DNA of 64,000 bases from Myxococcales bacterium (lineage in GTDB: Bacteria; Myxococcota_A; Polyangia; Polyangiales; Polyangiaceae), in NCBI GenBank assembly GCA_016703425.1, contig JADJCA010000030.1:310001-374000 (forward strand). The letters run 5' to 3'. The notes below the pieces were generated by a model. It saw only the letters and a program-made list of their open reading frames with translations, had not been told where the DNA came from and made no database searches. Made by a program: the position numbers and the translations under genes. The stretch's first letter is position 1. Every line of letters begins with the position of its first letter. Below, one piece after another: positions 15,843 through 24,228 of the stretch.

Positions 15843-16306
15843 CATCGAAGCTGGAAGCCGAACTCGTAGGTGACACCCAACTCCGCGTGACGCGGCGCTT
15901 CGCCGCGGCCCCCGAGCGCCTGTTTCGCGCCCACTTCGAGCCCGCGCTCGTGAAGCAGTGGATGCTCGGCCCGCCCGGGTGGACCATGCCGGTCTGCGAG
16001 ATCGCGCCCATCGTCGGGGCCTCGATCCACATGCGTTGGGAGAAGCGCGCTGGTGAGAGCTTCGGCATGCGCGGCACAGTGCTCGAGCTCGAGCCACCCC
16101 AGCGCAGCGTGCACACCGAACTCTTCGAGCTCCCGGGAGCGACCGAGAGTGTCGTGGAGACGCGATTCGTCGCAGAGGGTACCGGCACGCGCCTGGAGCT
16201 GCTGATCACCTACGCGTCGAAGGCAGCGCGCGACGCAGCCATGGGCTCGGGCATGACCAGCGGCATGGAGGCGTCGTACGCACGCATCGACCGATTGCCC
16301 ACGTAA
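15839..16306 (+). CDS. SRPBCC (AHSA1-like) domain protein
   Basis: A 155-residue START-like protein of the type once called activator of Hsp90 ATPase homologue. Family marks are VTRRFAAAPERLFRAHFEPA, KQWMLGPPGWTMP and FGMRGTVLELEPPQRSVHTE. It probably binds a hydrophobic ligand in the helix-grip pocket; the ligand is unknown. It always appears here as the partner of an ArsR-type regulator (a second pair is at 30668-31520), which suggests a small-molecule response unit. Confidence 0.8.
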   Translation: MTSKLEAELVGDTQLRVTRRFAAAPERLFRAHFEPALVKQWMLGPPGWTMPVCEIAPIVGASIHMRWEKRAGESFGMRGTVLELEPPQRSVHTELFELPGATESVVETRFVAEGTGTRLELLITYASKAARDAAMGSGMTSGMEASYARIDRLPT

Positions 16307-16336
16307 GCGCTGGGACCGAAAGCGCGCCAGCGAGCG

Positions 16337-16618
16337 TCAGCCACTCGGGTGCCGATGCTCGTGGCCCTTCTGGATCGCGACGCGGAGGTCGTCCTCGGTC
16401 ACCTCGCCCACGGGCTTGTGGACCTTTACCTGTCGCGGCTCGCTCCCTGCACGCAAGAGCGCGACCACGGTCTCGATCGGCGGGCAGCCCGGCTCGGTGC
16501 AGGAGAGCTCGTTGACGACCACCGCATCGTCGTCGGCAGCGTCGAACAGCGTGCGCGCCGCCGCTTTGAGCGCGCGAATCGCAGCTGAGCGGCGCTCGTT
16601 GTTGCGCGGCCCAAACAC
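16337..16618 (-). CDS. Small conserved protein at the end of the zinc-locus minus operon
   Basis: A 93-residue protein starting at a GTG that overlaps the WD40 stop by one base (TAGTG). The central block VVNELSCTEPGCPPIETVVA is distinctive: two cysteines five residues apart, followed by KVHKPVGEVTEDDL. The tail KGHEHRHPSG could bind metal. It lies in one run with the WD40 and COG0523 genes behind a zinc-type box. Function is not known; it seems to be a regular neighbour of such clusters. Confidence 0.7.
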   Translation of the reverse strand: MFGPRNNERRSAAIRALKAAARTLFDAADDDAVVVNELSCTEPGCPPIETVVALLRAGSEPRQVKVHKPVGEVTEDDLRVAIQKGHEHRHPSG

Positions 16619-17658
16619 TAGTTCACCTCCCAGAAGCAGAGACGGCCGCTCGCGTCTCCACCGAGCAGGCCGCCGTGCTCCGGGTGCCAGGACAGCGCCG
16701 TCACTTCATCCTCCAAAAACGCGTAGCGCACTGGCTGGGTTCCGCGCCGCGGCTCCCACAACAAGATGGAAGTGTCCTGCGCGCCGCTGGCGAGCACGCC
16801 CTTGCTGGGGCTGAACGCGAGCCTCGTACAAACGGCCTTGTGCGAAACGAGCTGAATCGGTCGAGTGCCTTCGGGGCCCTTCCCACGAAAGTCCCAGACC
16901 GTCACGGTCGCGTCGCCCGAGGTTGCGAGGAGCTTTGACTCGCTGTCCCAGGCGAGGGCCTTCGGCTTGAAGGGGTATCCGTTCATCTCCGAGTCCTGCC
17001 CCGTTGCAAGGCGCCAGAAGTGAACCGAGCTGTCTTGGCTCCCGCAGGCGATGACCTTGGCATCGGGGCTCCAAGCGAGGGAGATGAGCGAGCCCTTCCA
17101 CTCGAACCGCCGCGCCTTTGCGCCGGCCACGAAGGGCCAGATGTGCACCCCCCCGTAGCAGGTCGTCGCGAGGGCCGTGCCGTCGGCGCGCCAGGCTAGA
17201 TTGCTAACGGTGCTCGGCAGCGGCTCCGTCTCGACAATCGGCGCGCCCTCCGAGTCCCAGACGCGGACCTTCCGGCCAGCGCCCGTGGCGATGCGTCCGC
17301 CGGCGGGTGCCCACGCCACATGTTCAACCCATTGAGCACCGCCGCCTGGCAACTCGCGGACTAGCGCGCCCGTGGCGCTCCAGACCTTGGCGTTGGGCTC
17401 CTGCCCACAGGTCGCGAACCGGCCTCCGTCCGGCGAGACGCTCACGCCGAAGACACCGCCCTCGTGCGCGCGCTGTCGAAAGAGCTCGCGTCCCGTCGCC
17501 ACGTCGAGGCCAAGGACGTGACCATCACCCGCACCGACGACGCAGAGACGCCCATCCCTCGAGACCTCGGCGGCCACCACGTAGTCGCCGGCGTCGCATG
17601 TCCAGCGCGGCACGAGCTCCGTTTTCCCGCGCGCCACGTCCACGGTCACGCGAGGCAT
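16618..17658 (-). CDS. WD40-repeat protein of the zinc locus
   Basis: A 346-residue cytosolic beta-propeller with about seven WD repeats (for example GRELFRQRAHEGGVFGVSVS, KVWSATG, VRVWDSEG, VHFWRLATG, VTVWDFRG, ILLWEPRRG, LCFWEVN). No signal peptide. It starts 13 bases inside the end of the COG0523 GTPase gene, so the two are translationally coupled. Such propellers typically scaffold protein contacts, and a role as GTPase or client adaptor is plausible. I recall WD40 genes beside Zur-regulated GTPases in other proteobacteria. Confidence 0.85.
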   Translation of the reverse strand: MPRVTVDVARGKTELVPRWTCDAGDYVVAAEVSRDGRLCVVGAGDGHVLGLDVATGRELFRQRAHEGGVFGVSVSPDGGRFATCGQEPNAKVWSATGALVRELPGGGAQWVEHVAWAPAGGRIATGAGRKVRVWDSEGAPIVETEPLPSTVSNLAWRADGTALATTCYGGVHIWPFVAGAKARRFEWKGSLISLAWSPDAKVIACGSQDSSVHFWRLATGQDSEMNGYPFKPKALAWDSESKLLATSGDATVTVWDFRGKGPEGTRPIQLVSHKAVCTRLAFSPSKGVLASGAQDTSILLWEPRRGTQPVRYAFLEDEVTALSWHPEHGGLLGGDASGRLCFWEVN

Positions 17659-18986
17659 CGTTCGAACCCTCGCGTGAGCGCCTCGCGGTCAAGCTTTCGC
17701 CCGATGAAGACGAGATCGCTGGCGCGCCGCGAAGAGCCCCAAGGCCGATCCTCGCGTCCGTCAAAGAGCATGTGGACGCCCTGAAACACGAACCGGTTGG
17801 CCGAGCCCTTGATGTTGAGGATGCCCTTCATGCGAAAGATGTCGGCGCCCTTGTCGCGCAACAACTGCGACACCCACTTGTTGAGGCGCTCGCCGTCGAT
17901 CTCACCGTCGAGGTGGACCCCCACGGAGGTCACCTGGTCGTCGTGAGTGTGCCCGGCGGCGAACTCGTGCTCACTGCTGGGCTGGATCGAGCCGACGCCG
18001 CGACGCACCGCCAGCCCGAACTCCGACGGCAGGTGCTGCGTGTAGAGGCCCACGCGCCCCCCCCGTGGCGCGCGAAGCTCGAACCGCTTAGCGCCGGCAG
18101 AATCAAGCTTCAGCCTCGCTGGCGCGGCCGCCCCGACCTCGATCCGGCCACCGGGCGCCGCGGCGACCGCTGGCTCCGACCAGACGCGCACGGCTCGTTC
18201 CGCCTCAGTGCGCGTCCCCGCCGGCTCGCCGTTCTCCAGGTAGGTCACGACCAAGTCCATGCTGGGATCGGGACCGTCCTCCAGCACGAGCTCGTATGCG
18301 CCCTCCTCGACCTCAAAGGTGCCGGCCCACTCGAAGGGATACTCCGGCTCCAGGAACGTCGGCTTGGCGGCCACGGCGCGATCGAGGTCGAAGCCGCCGA
18401 CGTCGAGGACCGCAGGGATCGGCACGTCAGCGTTTCGGGCCCGCAGCACCTTCGCCATCGAATTCATGCTCGTCACCCGCCGCTCGAGTTGCTCGAGCTC
18501 GCGTTCGCTCACCAGATCGGTCTTGTTGAGAACGAGCACGTCGGCGAAGGCGATCTGCTCCTTGCACTCGTTCGAGTCTTCCAAGTGCAAGTGCACGTGC
18601 TTGGCGTCGACGAGCGTGACGATCCCATCGAGCGAGAAGAGGTCGCGAAGCTCGTCGTCGACGAAAAAGGTCTGCGCGACGGGGCCCGGGTCCGCCATGC
18701 CCGTCGTCTCGACCAAGATGTGGTCAAACTTGTCGCGGCGCTTCATGAGGTTGCCGAGGATGCGAATGAGATCTCCGCGAACGGTGCAGCAGATGCAGCC
18801 GTTGTTCATCTCGAAGACCTCCTCATCGGCGTTGATGACGAGTGCCTGGTCGATGCCGATTTCGCCGAACTCGTTTTCGATGACGGCGATCCGCTTGCCA
18901 TGGTTCTCCGTGAGGATGCGGTTGAGCAGGGTGGTCTTCCCAGAGCCGAGAAAGCCGGTGAGCACGGTGACGGGAATCTTCTTCAT
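17646..18986 (-). CDS. COG0523 (CobW/P47K) GTPase with extra beta-rich insert
   Basis: A 446-residue metal-chaperone-type GTPase. Motifs: Walker A GFLGSGKTT (11-19), switch ENEFGEIGID (37-46), metal motif CICC (64-67), ETTGMADPGP, and NKTDL (154-158). The CobW C-terminal domain covers about 335-446 (FRMKGILNIKGSANRFVFQG). About 115 residues (210-325: EYPFEWAGTFEVEEGAYELV and onwards) are inserted between the two domains, so it is longer than usual. A His-rich stretch follows (SSEHEFAAGHTHDD). A near-perfect zinc-type box lies 39 bp upstream (19025-19039). It probably delivers zinc to client proteins under starvation. Confidence 0.9.
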   Translation of the reverse strand: MKKIPVTVLTGFLGSGKTTLLNRILTENHGKRIAVIENEFGEIGIDQALVINADEEVFEMNNGCICCTVRGDLIRILGNLMKRRDKFDHILVETTGMADPGPVAQTFFVDDELRDLFSLDGIVTLVDAKHVHLHLEDSNECKEQIAFADVLVLNKTDLVSERELEQLERRVTSMNSMAKVLRARNADVPIPAVLDVGGFDLDRAVAAKPTFLEPEYPFEWAGTFEVEEGAYELVLEDGPDPSMDLVVTYLENGEPAGTRTEAERAVRVWSEPAVAAAPGGRIEVGAAAPARLKLDSAGAKRFELRAPRGGRVGLYTQHLPSEFGLAVRRGVGSIQPSSEHEFAAGHTHDDQVTSVGVHLDGEIDGERLNKWVSQLLRDKGADIFRMKGILNIKGSANRFVFQGVHMLFDGREDRPWGSSRRASDLVFIGRKLDREALTRGFERCLA

Positions 18987-19024
18987 CTTGAGACCTCGTG
19001 AGCCAGACCTTCGTGGTTGCTACA

Positions 19025-19039
19025 TGCAATACAGATGCA
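19025..19039. promoter_or_regulatory. Zur-type box before COG0523 GTPase 1
   Basis: TGCAATACAGATGCA, with one mismatch to TGCAAY-N3-RTTGCA. It lies between the NiCoT-like gene and the GTPase, 39 bp ahead of the GTPase ATG (minus strand). Confidence 0.5.
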
Positions 19040-19065
19040 TCAATCAAGGCGCACGGCCGGGCCGA

Positions 19066-19692
19066 TTAACCTGCCCCCGCAGAGACCGCCGCGCGCACCA
19101 ACATCGCGAGGCCCAAGCCGATGCTCAGCATCGCCGCGAGAACGGTGATGGCGCTTCGCAGCGGCCCCTCGCGCCGCATTGTCCAATTAATCGGTCGCGA
19201 CATCAGCACAGTGAGCGTGACCATCCCGATGACGGTCCCGAGCGCCACCAAACCGAGGTAGGCGACGGCGAGCAGGCGGGAGCCGATCGTGGTGGCGGCG
19301 AGCAGCGCGATCCCGGCCGAGCCCGCGAGCCCGTGAACCAGACCGATAAACAGCGGTCGCGCAGAGGCCCCAGTGACCGCCGACTCGCGGACTTCCGCCC
19401 GATGGCCGCGCGCGAAGTGCCACGCGCCGAAGCCGATGAGCATCAGCGCCACAAGGAGTTCGCCCCCGCGTTCGAGGGATTCGGGGATGCGCACGTCGGC
19501 GAGGACGATTAGGAACCCCAGCGCGAGAAACGCGACGGTGTGCCCGGCGCCCCAGAGCGCCGCGATGCGGGCGGCCTTCCACACACCTGGCTCTCGCTGA
19601 ACGAGCGCCGACACGACGACTACGTGATCCGCGTCGGTCGCGTGGCGAAGCCCCAGCCCGATTCCGAGGAGCAGCACCGAGAGGCCGGTCAT
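19066..19692 (-). CDS. NiCoT/UreH-like metal permease
   Basis: A 208-residue membrane protein with about six helices. The first helix has GLRHATDADHVVVV, the HX4DH signature of nickel/cobalt transporters. A second family mark is GLVHGLAGSAGIALL. It is shorter than classical NiCoT proteins. Its place in the minus-strand run after DUF1826, inside a zinc-regulated cluster, makes zinc or nickel uptake or export possible; the direction cannot be read from sequence. It is probably transcribed with the DUF1826 gene 76 bp upstream. Confidence 0.75.
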   Translation of the reverse strand: MTGLSVLLLGIGLGLRHATDADHVVVVSALVQREPGVWKAARIAALWGAGHTVAFLALGFLIVLADVRIPESLERGGELLVALMLIGFGAWHFARGHRAEVRESAVTGASARPLFIGLVHGLAGSAGIALLAATTIGSRLLAVAYLGLVALGTVIGMVTLTVLMSRPINWTMRREGPLRSAITVLAAMLSIGLGLAMLVRAAVSAGAG

Positions 19693-19768
19693 GGATTCTC
19701 AAGACGCGGTAGACGAGACCGAACGCCGGCCCGCCTTGGCGCGCACGCCAACTGGCAAAGAAGAGCAC

Positions 19769-20425
19769 TCAAGAGTCGCCTACCGTGCTCGCGATCAACA
19801 CGACACGAACTCGACCAGTGCCCTCGATTGGCGGCGAGCGGTGAACGGCTCCGCGATGGGTCGCGTGGCGACCGCCTTTCATCATGAGCACGTCGCCGGG
19901 GACAGCATGACGGATCGCCGACGCGTCACGCACGATCTCCTTGTTCGCATCGCAGGGACAGTCCGGAGGGTGGTCGAGCGCCTCGCGGCGTACCGCCTCA
20001 TCGGGGACCCATTCCGTACCGGGCCCCACGTATGTCGTCACAAGGCGGTACTGGACGTAGTCGACGTGGAACTTTCGGCACTGATCCGTTCGAACCGCAC
20101 CGAACGAGACGCGCAGGCGGCGAGCGTCAGCGACGTGCGCAAACCGAGCGAGGAGGGTGGCGATGTCCGTCGTCAACCACGTGCGCGCCTGCGCGCCTAG
20201 GCCGCGAGTGGCACCCGAGAGCTCGTAGTTCGGCATGCACAGAATCTCGTCGAACTGCGCGGGAAAGTGCTTCGCCCACTCGACGAGTTGCTCGTCGAGG
20301 CCTGGTGGCAGCTCTCGGTGCCACGACACGAGGCTTACCTCGTCACGCGCGAGTCGCTTGCATGCCTCCGACTCCGCGTCGGGTCGCCGGGGGCTCGAGA
20401 CGTTGCCAACTTCCGTGCTCTGCAT
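19769..20425 (-). CDS. DUF1826 protein, copy 1
   Basis: A 218-residue cytosolic protein. The conserved core is CRKFHVDYVQYRLVTTYVGP, GTEWVPDEAV, GDVLMMKGGR and RGAVHRSPP. HxD followed about 90 residues later by HRSP looks like the facial triad of a 2-oxoglutarate/Fe(II) oxygenase or cupin, but this is inference. The ATG at 20425 has GGAG 7 bases upstream and is preferred over a TTG at 20452. A perfect-arm zinc box is 88 bp upstream. A second DUF1826 gene (25717-26406) is in the same locus. Confidence 0.75.
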   Translation of the reverse strand: MQSTEVGNVSSPRRPDAESEACKRLARDEVSLVSWHRELPPGLDEQLVEWAKHFPAQFDEILCMPNYELSGATRGLGAQARTWLTTDIATLLARFAHVADARRLRVSFGAVRTDQCRKFHVDYVQYRLVTTYVGPGTEWVPDEAVRREALDHPPDCPCDANKEIVRDASAIRHAVPGDVLMMKGGRHATHRGAVHRSPPIEGTGRVRVVLIASTVGDS

Positions 20426-20512
20426 ACGCGCTCCGAGAAGACAGAGAGCCAAGGTGTCACGTCATCACTAGCGAAGTAACCAGAACTAGCTGTATCGCAT
20501 TGCGGATCGGTG

Positions 20513-20527
20513 TGCAATCGAGTTGCA
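20513..20527. promoter_or_regulatory. Zur-type box before DUF1826 copy 1
   Basis: TGCAATCGAGTTGCA, matching both arms of TGCAAY-N3-RTTGCA. It lies between the DUF1826 start (minus) and the end of the MerC-like gene, so its target is the DUF1826-NiCoT unit. Confidence 0.6.
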
Positions 20528-20652
20528 TGTGAGGCTGAGGCATTTGCGTCGCTCGGTGGTGCCCATCACAGACCTCGCCGGCCCCTCGGGTCAGCTCGGG
20601 CGGACTCCGGACCGCGCGCGTCGGCGCGCCCGCGGCCCGCGTCGAGGTGAAT

Positions 20653-21099
20653 CTAGGCGGCGGAATGCGCCAGCGACGCTTGCTGCCGACGCAGACGGAA
20701 GTGTTCGGTAAGCCCACCCGCGAGCAACAGGAGAACGCCGGTCCACTCGATGGCGTGGAGGTCTCCCGCGAAGTGCCCGGTGGCGACGAGCGCCGACCCC
20801 GTTAGTGCGATGCCGATCGGCCAGGCGCGCCGCGTGCGCCAGGAACGCCAAGCGCTCAACCCGATGGAGGCGCTGATGGCGACGACGAGGAGCACGTGAT
20901 GGTGGAACTCGCTCAACCCGAAGCCCACGCCGAGCACGGAGAACAGCTTCGCGTACGTGGACAGGCAAGCGGGGCAAACAGCGCAAGCGAGTACGGGCAG
21001 GATGGCAGACCACAGGCTGGCGGTTGGCGCCGCCACCTTCGGTGCTCGATGGGCAGCGCACTCGCATGCATGGTGGTGGGCGTGAACCTTGAGTCGCAT
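20653..21099 (-). CDS. MerC-family membrane protein with His/Cys N-terminus
   Basis: A 148-residue protein with about four membrane helices. The MerC core CAVCPACLSTYAKLFSVLGV holds the Cys pair that binds metal in the first helix. The N-terminus HAHHHACECAAH is an additional metal-binding patch. MerC classically imports Hg(II), but no mer genes are present. The zinc-type box 33 bp before the start suggests a role in zinc supply. The start at 21099 was chosen because the upstream open frame lacks protein-like text. Confidence 0.78.
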   Translation of the reverse strand: MRLKVHAHHHACECAAHRAPKVAAPTASLWSAILPVLACAVCPACLSTYAKLFSVLGVGFGLSEFHHHVLLVVAISASIGLSAWRSWRTRRAWPIGIALTGSALVATGHFAGDLHAIEWTGVLLLLAGGLTEHFRLRRQQASLAHSAA

Positions 21100-21131
21100 G
21101 AGGGGTGACCGTAGCCGCCGCCGAGGCTTTA

Positions 21132-21146
21132 CGCAACGCGATTGCA
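21132..21146. promoter_or_regulatory. Zur-type box before the MerC-like gene
   Basis: CGCAACGCGATTGCA, one mismatch at the first base of the consensus TGCAAY-N3-RTTGCA. It lies in the 126-bp divergent region and faces the MerC-like gene. Confidence 0.5.
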
Positions 21147-21200
21147 TATGCGGCGCCATGCGCGCGCCCGGTATGCCTGGCAACAGGCGCTTGACGTGGC

Positions 21201-21215
21201 TGCAACCGCGTTGCA
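21201..21215. promoter_or_regulatory. Zur-type box before COG0523 GTPase 2
   Basis: TGCAACCGCGTTGCA, a perfect consensus match, ends 10 bp before the GTPase ATG at 21226. It would control the GTPase-oxidoreductase-Zur operon, giving Zur autoregulation. Confidence 0.65.
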
Positions 21216-21225
21216 TGTAGCGGCG

Positions 21226-22449
21226 ATGCGTTCTCCCGCCCGCAAGTTGCCCGTCACGGTCCTGTCGGGATTCCTCGGTGCCGGCAAGACGACGCTCCTC
21301 AATCACGTTCTCGCTAACCGCGAGAACCGCAAGGTCGCGGTCATCGTGAACGACATGAGCGAGGTCAACGTCGACGCTCAGCTCATCAAGACAGGCAGCG
21401 CCTCGCTTTCGCGCGTCGATGAGAAGCTTGTAGAGATGCAGAACGGGTGCATCTGCTGCACGCTCCGCGAGGACTTGCTCGTCGAGGTCGGGAAGCTGGC
21501 CGCAGAAGGGCGGTTCGACTACTTGCTGGTGGAGTCCACGGGGATCTCGGAGCCCCTGCCGGTGGCCGAGACCTTCACGTTCGAGGACGAGTCGGGGAGA
21601 AGCCTCTCGGAGGTGGCTCGGCTGGACACGATGGTCACGGTGGTCGATGCGAAGAACTTCCTCGCTGACTGGCAGAGCGAGGACGATCTCCGTGCGCGAA
21701 AGATCGCGCTGGGTGACGACGACGAGCGCTCCGTTGCGGACCTCCTGGTCGAGCAGATCGAGTTCGCGAACGTGCTCGTAGTCTCAAAGCTTGATCTCGT
21801 GTCGCCCGTGGCGGCCGAGCGCTTGGAGGGCATGTTGCGTCACCTCAACCCCGATGCTCACGTCGTTCACGCCGACCGGGGGAAGGTGCCGCTCGATGCG
21901 GTGCTCGGCACCGGCCTCTTCGACTTCGAGAAGGCGGCGCAAGCCCCGGGTTGGATGAAGGAGCTGCGAGGCGAGCACGTGCCCGAGACGGTCGAGTATG
22001 GCATCGCTAGCTTCGCCTATCGGGCGCGCACCCCGTTCCATCCCGAGCGCTTCTGGGCGCTCCTTCAGGATCCGAGCACTTGGCATGGCGTCCTCCGGTC
22101 GAAGGGATTCTTCTGGCTGGCATCGCGGATGGACGTAACGGGGCTTTGGTCGCAGGCGGGCGGCTCAGCAACTTGCGAGGCCGCGGGCATGTGGTACGCG
22201 GCGTTGCCCAAGAGCGAGTGGCCCGACGACGACGATGGCCGCGCTCAGATCCGAAGCGACTGGCAAGAGCCGTGGGGAGACCGCAGGCAGGAGCTCGTCT
22301 TCATCGGTGTCGAGCTCGACGAGGCCGCGTTGCGCGCCAAGCTCGATGCCGCGCTGTTGACGAAGAAGGAGCTCGCTCTGGGACCAGAGGGCTGGCGCGC
22401 GCTGCGCGATCCGTTTCCCGAGTGGTCCGACGACGGGGTTGCAGCGTGA
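21226..22449 (+). CDS. COG0523 GTPase 2
   Basis: A 407-residue metallochaperone-type GTPase of the YeiR/ZigA/YciC side of the family. Motifs: GFLGAGKTTLLNH (about 15-27), NDMSEVNVDAQL, CICC in NGCICCTLRED (about 73-83), ESTGISEPLP, and SKLDLV in place of NKxD. The C-terminal CobW domain follows (GEHVPETVEYGIASFAYRAR, FHPERFWALL). It is a close paralogue of the gene at 24485. It heads an operon with an FAD protein and Zur. It probably allocates zinc to essential enzymes during starvation. Confidence 0.9.
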   Translation: MRSPARKLPVTVLSGFLGAGKTTLLNHVLANRENRKVAVIVNDMSEVNVDAQLIKTGSASLSRVDEKLVEMQNGCICCTLREDLLVEVGKLAAEGRFDYLLVESTGISEPLPVAETFTFEDESGRSLSEVARLDTMVTVVDAKNFLADWQSEDDLRARKIALGDDDERSVADLLVEQIEFANVLVVSKLDLVSPVAAERLEGMLRHLNPDAHVVHADRGKVPLDAVLGTGLFDFEKAAQAPGWMKELRGEHVPETVEYGIASFAYRARTPFHPERFWALLQDPSTWHGVLRSKGFFWLASRMDVTGLWSQAGGSATCEAAGMWYAALPKSEWPDDDDGRAQIRSDWQEPWGDRRQELVFIGVELDEAALRAKLDAALLTKKELALGPEGWRALRDPFPEWSDDGVAA

Positions 22450-22492
22450 CCGTCCGCCGCGACGCCGGCCGTGATCCTGGGGAGGCGCGCCG

Positions 22493-23671
22493 ATGAGCAC
22501 GCCGCTCGATTGGCTCGTCGTCGGCGGCGGCGTTCACGGTACGTACCTTTCGCACGTGCTGGTCAATCGAGCCGGCGTCGCGCCGGACCGAGTGCGCGTC
22601 CTCGACCCAGAGGAGCATCCGCTAGAGACCTTCTGGCGCGTAACGAACGCGACCGGGATGCACTATCTCCGGTCGCCGAGTGTCCACCATGTCGATCTTC
22701 ATCCCTTCGCCCTTCGCAGGTTTGCAAAGAAGGGGGCGGGCAAACGCCTCGCGCGCTTCGTCCATCCCTACGACCGCCCGGGGTTGGACTTCTTCCGCGC
22801 ACACGCCGAACACGTCGTCCGGGAGCACCGGCTCTGCGCACTGCGGGTGCGGTGCCGCGCCAAGGCGATCACGCGGCTCGACGAGGGGTACCGCGTCGAG
22901 ACAGACCGAGGTGCGCTGGAATCGCGTCGCGTCGTTTTGGCTGTCGGGCTCGGCGAGCAGCTGTGCGTGCCCGCCTGGGCGCGAGAGCTCCAGGGCCACC
23001 CACGCATCGAACACATCTTCTCCGCGACCTTCCGCCGCGAGGCAGCCGCCGACGCGCGCTCGGTTGCCATTGTGGGGGGCGGCATCTCCGCGGCGCAACT
23101 GGCCTGCGCGCTCGCCGGGGCCGGCACCGAAGTCACGATCGTCGCTCGTCACGCGCCGCGCATCCATCGATTCGACAGCGAGCCCGAGTGGCTCGGGCCG
23201 AAGGCCATGGCCGGCTTCGCTCGGACCCGCGATCCACAAGAACGGCGCCGACTCATCGCGGCGGCGCGCCATCGCGGCTCCATGCCGCCCGAGATCGCTA
23301 GCGCCCTTCAGCGCGAGCAGAGGAGCGGGCGTGTGAAGTGGGTCGAGGCTGAACCGCGCGGCGTCGACCCAACGGCCACTCTTGTGCGGCTCCGGCTGGA
23401 CCGCACGCCGAACCTCCTCGAGGCGGACCGCGTGGTGCTGGCGACGGGCTTCGACGGGCATCGCCCGGGAGGGGCTCTCCTTAGTGATGAGGCCGTCGAC
23501 CGACTCGGACTGCCGCGTGCCGAGTGCGGCTACCCGCTCATCTCGCCGCGGCTGGAGTGGGCGAGAGGGCTGTTCGTAAGTGGACCGCTGGCGGAGCTGG
23601 AGCTCGGCCCGACGGCGAGAAACATCGCGGGCGCCCGGACCGCCGGCGAACGGCTCCTTGCGGCCGCTTGA
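22493..23671 (+). CDS. FAD/NAD(P)-binding oxidoreductase of the zinc operon
   Basis: A 392-residue flavoprotein-like enzyme with two nucleotide folds: N-terminal VVGGGVHGTYLSHVL (9-23) and internal VAIVGGGISAAQLACALAGA (about 190-210). Further marks are RVVLAVGLG and VVLATGFDGHRPGG (ATG motif). It resembles lysine/ornithine N-monooxygenase-like and SidA-like proteins in outline, which would suit metallophore synthesis, but no synthetase neighbours support that. It lies 43 bp after GTPase 2 and 24 bp before zur, so it is almost certainly zinc-regulated. Confidence 0.75.
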   Translation: MSTPLDWLVVGGGVHGTYLSHVLVNRAGVAPDRVRVLDPEEHPLETFWRVTNATGMHYLRSPSVHHVDLHPFALRRFAKKGAGKRLARFVHPYDRPGLDFFRAHAEHVVREHRLCALRVRCRAKAITRLDEGYRVETDRGALESRRVVLAVGLGEQLCVPAWARELQGHPRIEHIFSATFRREAAADARSVAIVGGGISAAQLACALAGAGTEVTIVARHAPRIHRFDSEPEWLGPKAMAGFARTRDPQERRRLIAAARHRGSMPPEIASALQREQRSGRVKWVEAEPRGVDPTATLVRLRLDRTPNLLEADRVVLATGFDGHRPGGALLSDEAVDRLGLPRAECGYPLISPRLEWARGLFVSGPLAELELGPTARNIAGARTAGERLLAAA

Positions 23672-23695
23672 GGGACGCGGGAGACTACGCGTCTC

Positions 23696-24130
23696 ATGTC
23701 GACCAAGACCCGGCTCCTTCGTGACGACGACCTCCGACAGCTCCTGGTCGGCAAGGGCATTCGCGTGACAGAGCAGCGCATGGTGATCCTCCGCGAGCTG
23801 GCAAAGCTGCGAATCCCGGCGAGCCACCCTGAGCTTACGGAGCGCCTTGCAGGCGTCGATCTCGACCGCGCGACAATCTACCGCAATCTCATCTCGTTGA
23901 CGGAAGCGGGGCTGCTCGTCAAGACGCAGCTCGGCGACAACGTGTGGCGCTTCGAGCTGCCCCACATGAAGTCCACACAGCACGGCGCGCACCCCCATTT
24001 CGTCTGCAATGACTGCGGCGACGTCGCTTGCCTGCCAGAGAGCGCCGTTGCGCTCCGCGGCGAGGCAGTCCGCAACCACGTTGCAGAAGTGCAGCTTCGC
24101 GGCCGCTGCGTCGCGTGCGTGCGGACGTAG
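23696..24130 (+). CDS. zur: Fur-family regulator, probable Zur
   Basis: A 144-residue Fur-type repressor. The winged helix is VTEQRMVILRELAKLRIPAS with recognition helix LDRATIYRNLISLTEAGLLV. The dimer domain has HGAHPHFVCNDCG and a late CVAC, giving the CxxC...CxxC structural zinc site. Its operon and neighbours (COG0523 GTPases, C-minus L33, MerC-like, DUF1826) point to zinc rather than iron. Five TGCAAY-N3-RTTGCA palindromes in the locus are the likely targets. The assignment as Zur rests on context. Confidence 0.85.
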   Translation: MSTKTRLLRDDDLRQLLVGKGIRVTEQRMVILRELAKLRIPASHPELTERLAGVDLDRATIYRNLISLTEAGLLVKTQLGDNVWRFELPHMKSTQHGAHPHFVCNDCGDVACLPESAVALRGEAVRNHVAEVQLRGRCVACVRT

Positions 24131-24228
24131 GCCTCCCTCCTCGCGAGTGCTGTTGCGATAGCGCCATCGGCCATTGGACGGCGGCGGAGGTCAAGGCTCG
24201 CAAGCGGCGGGCCACGGGGCGACCGGGC

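Noticed and set aside
17307..19001. 564-codon plus-strand open frame opposite the WD40 and GTPase genes
   Set aside because: The minus strand has complete WD40 and COG0523 motifs; the plus frame has none.
24071..24085. CGCAACCACGTTGCA, a zinc-type box inside the zur gene
   Set aside because: It fits the palindrome with one mismatch but lies within coding sequence, not before a gene; probably chance in a Val/Ala/Asn codon context.
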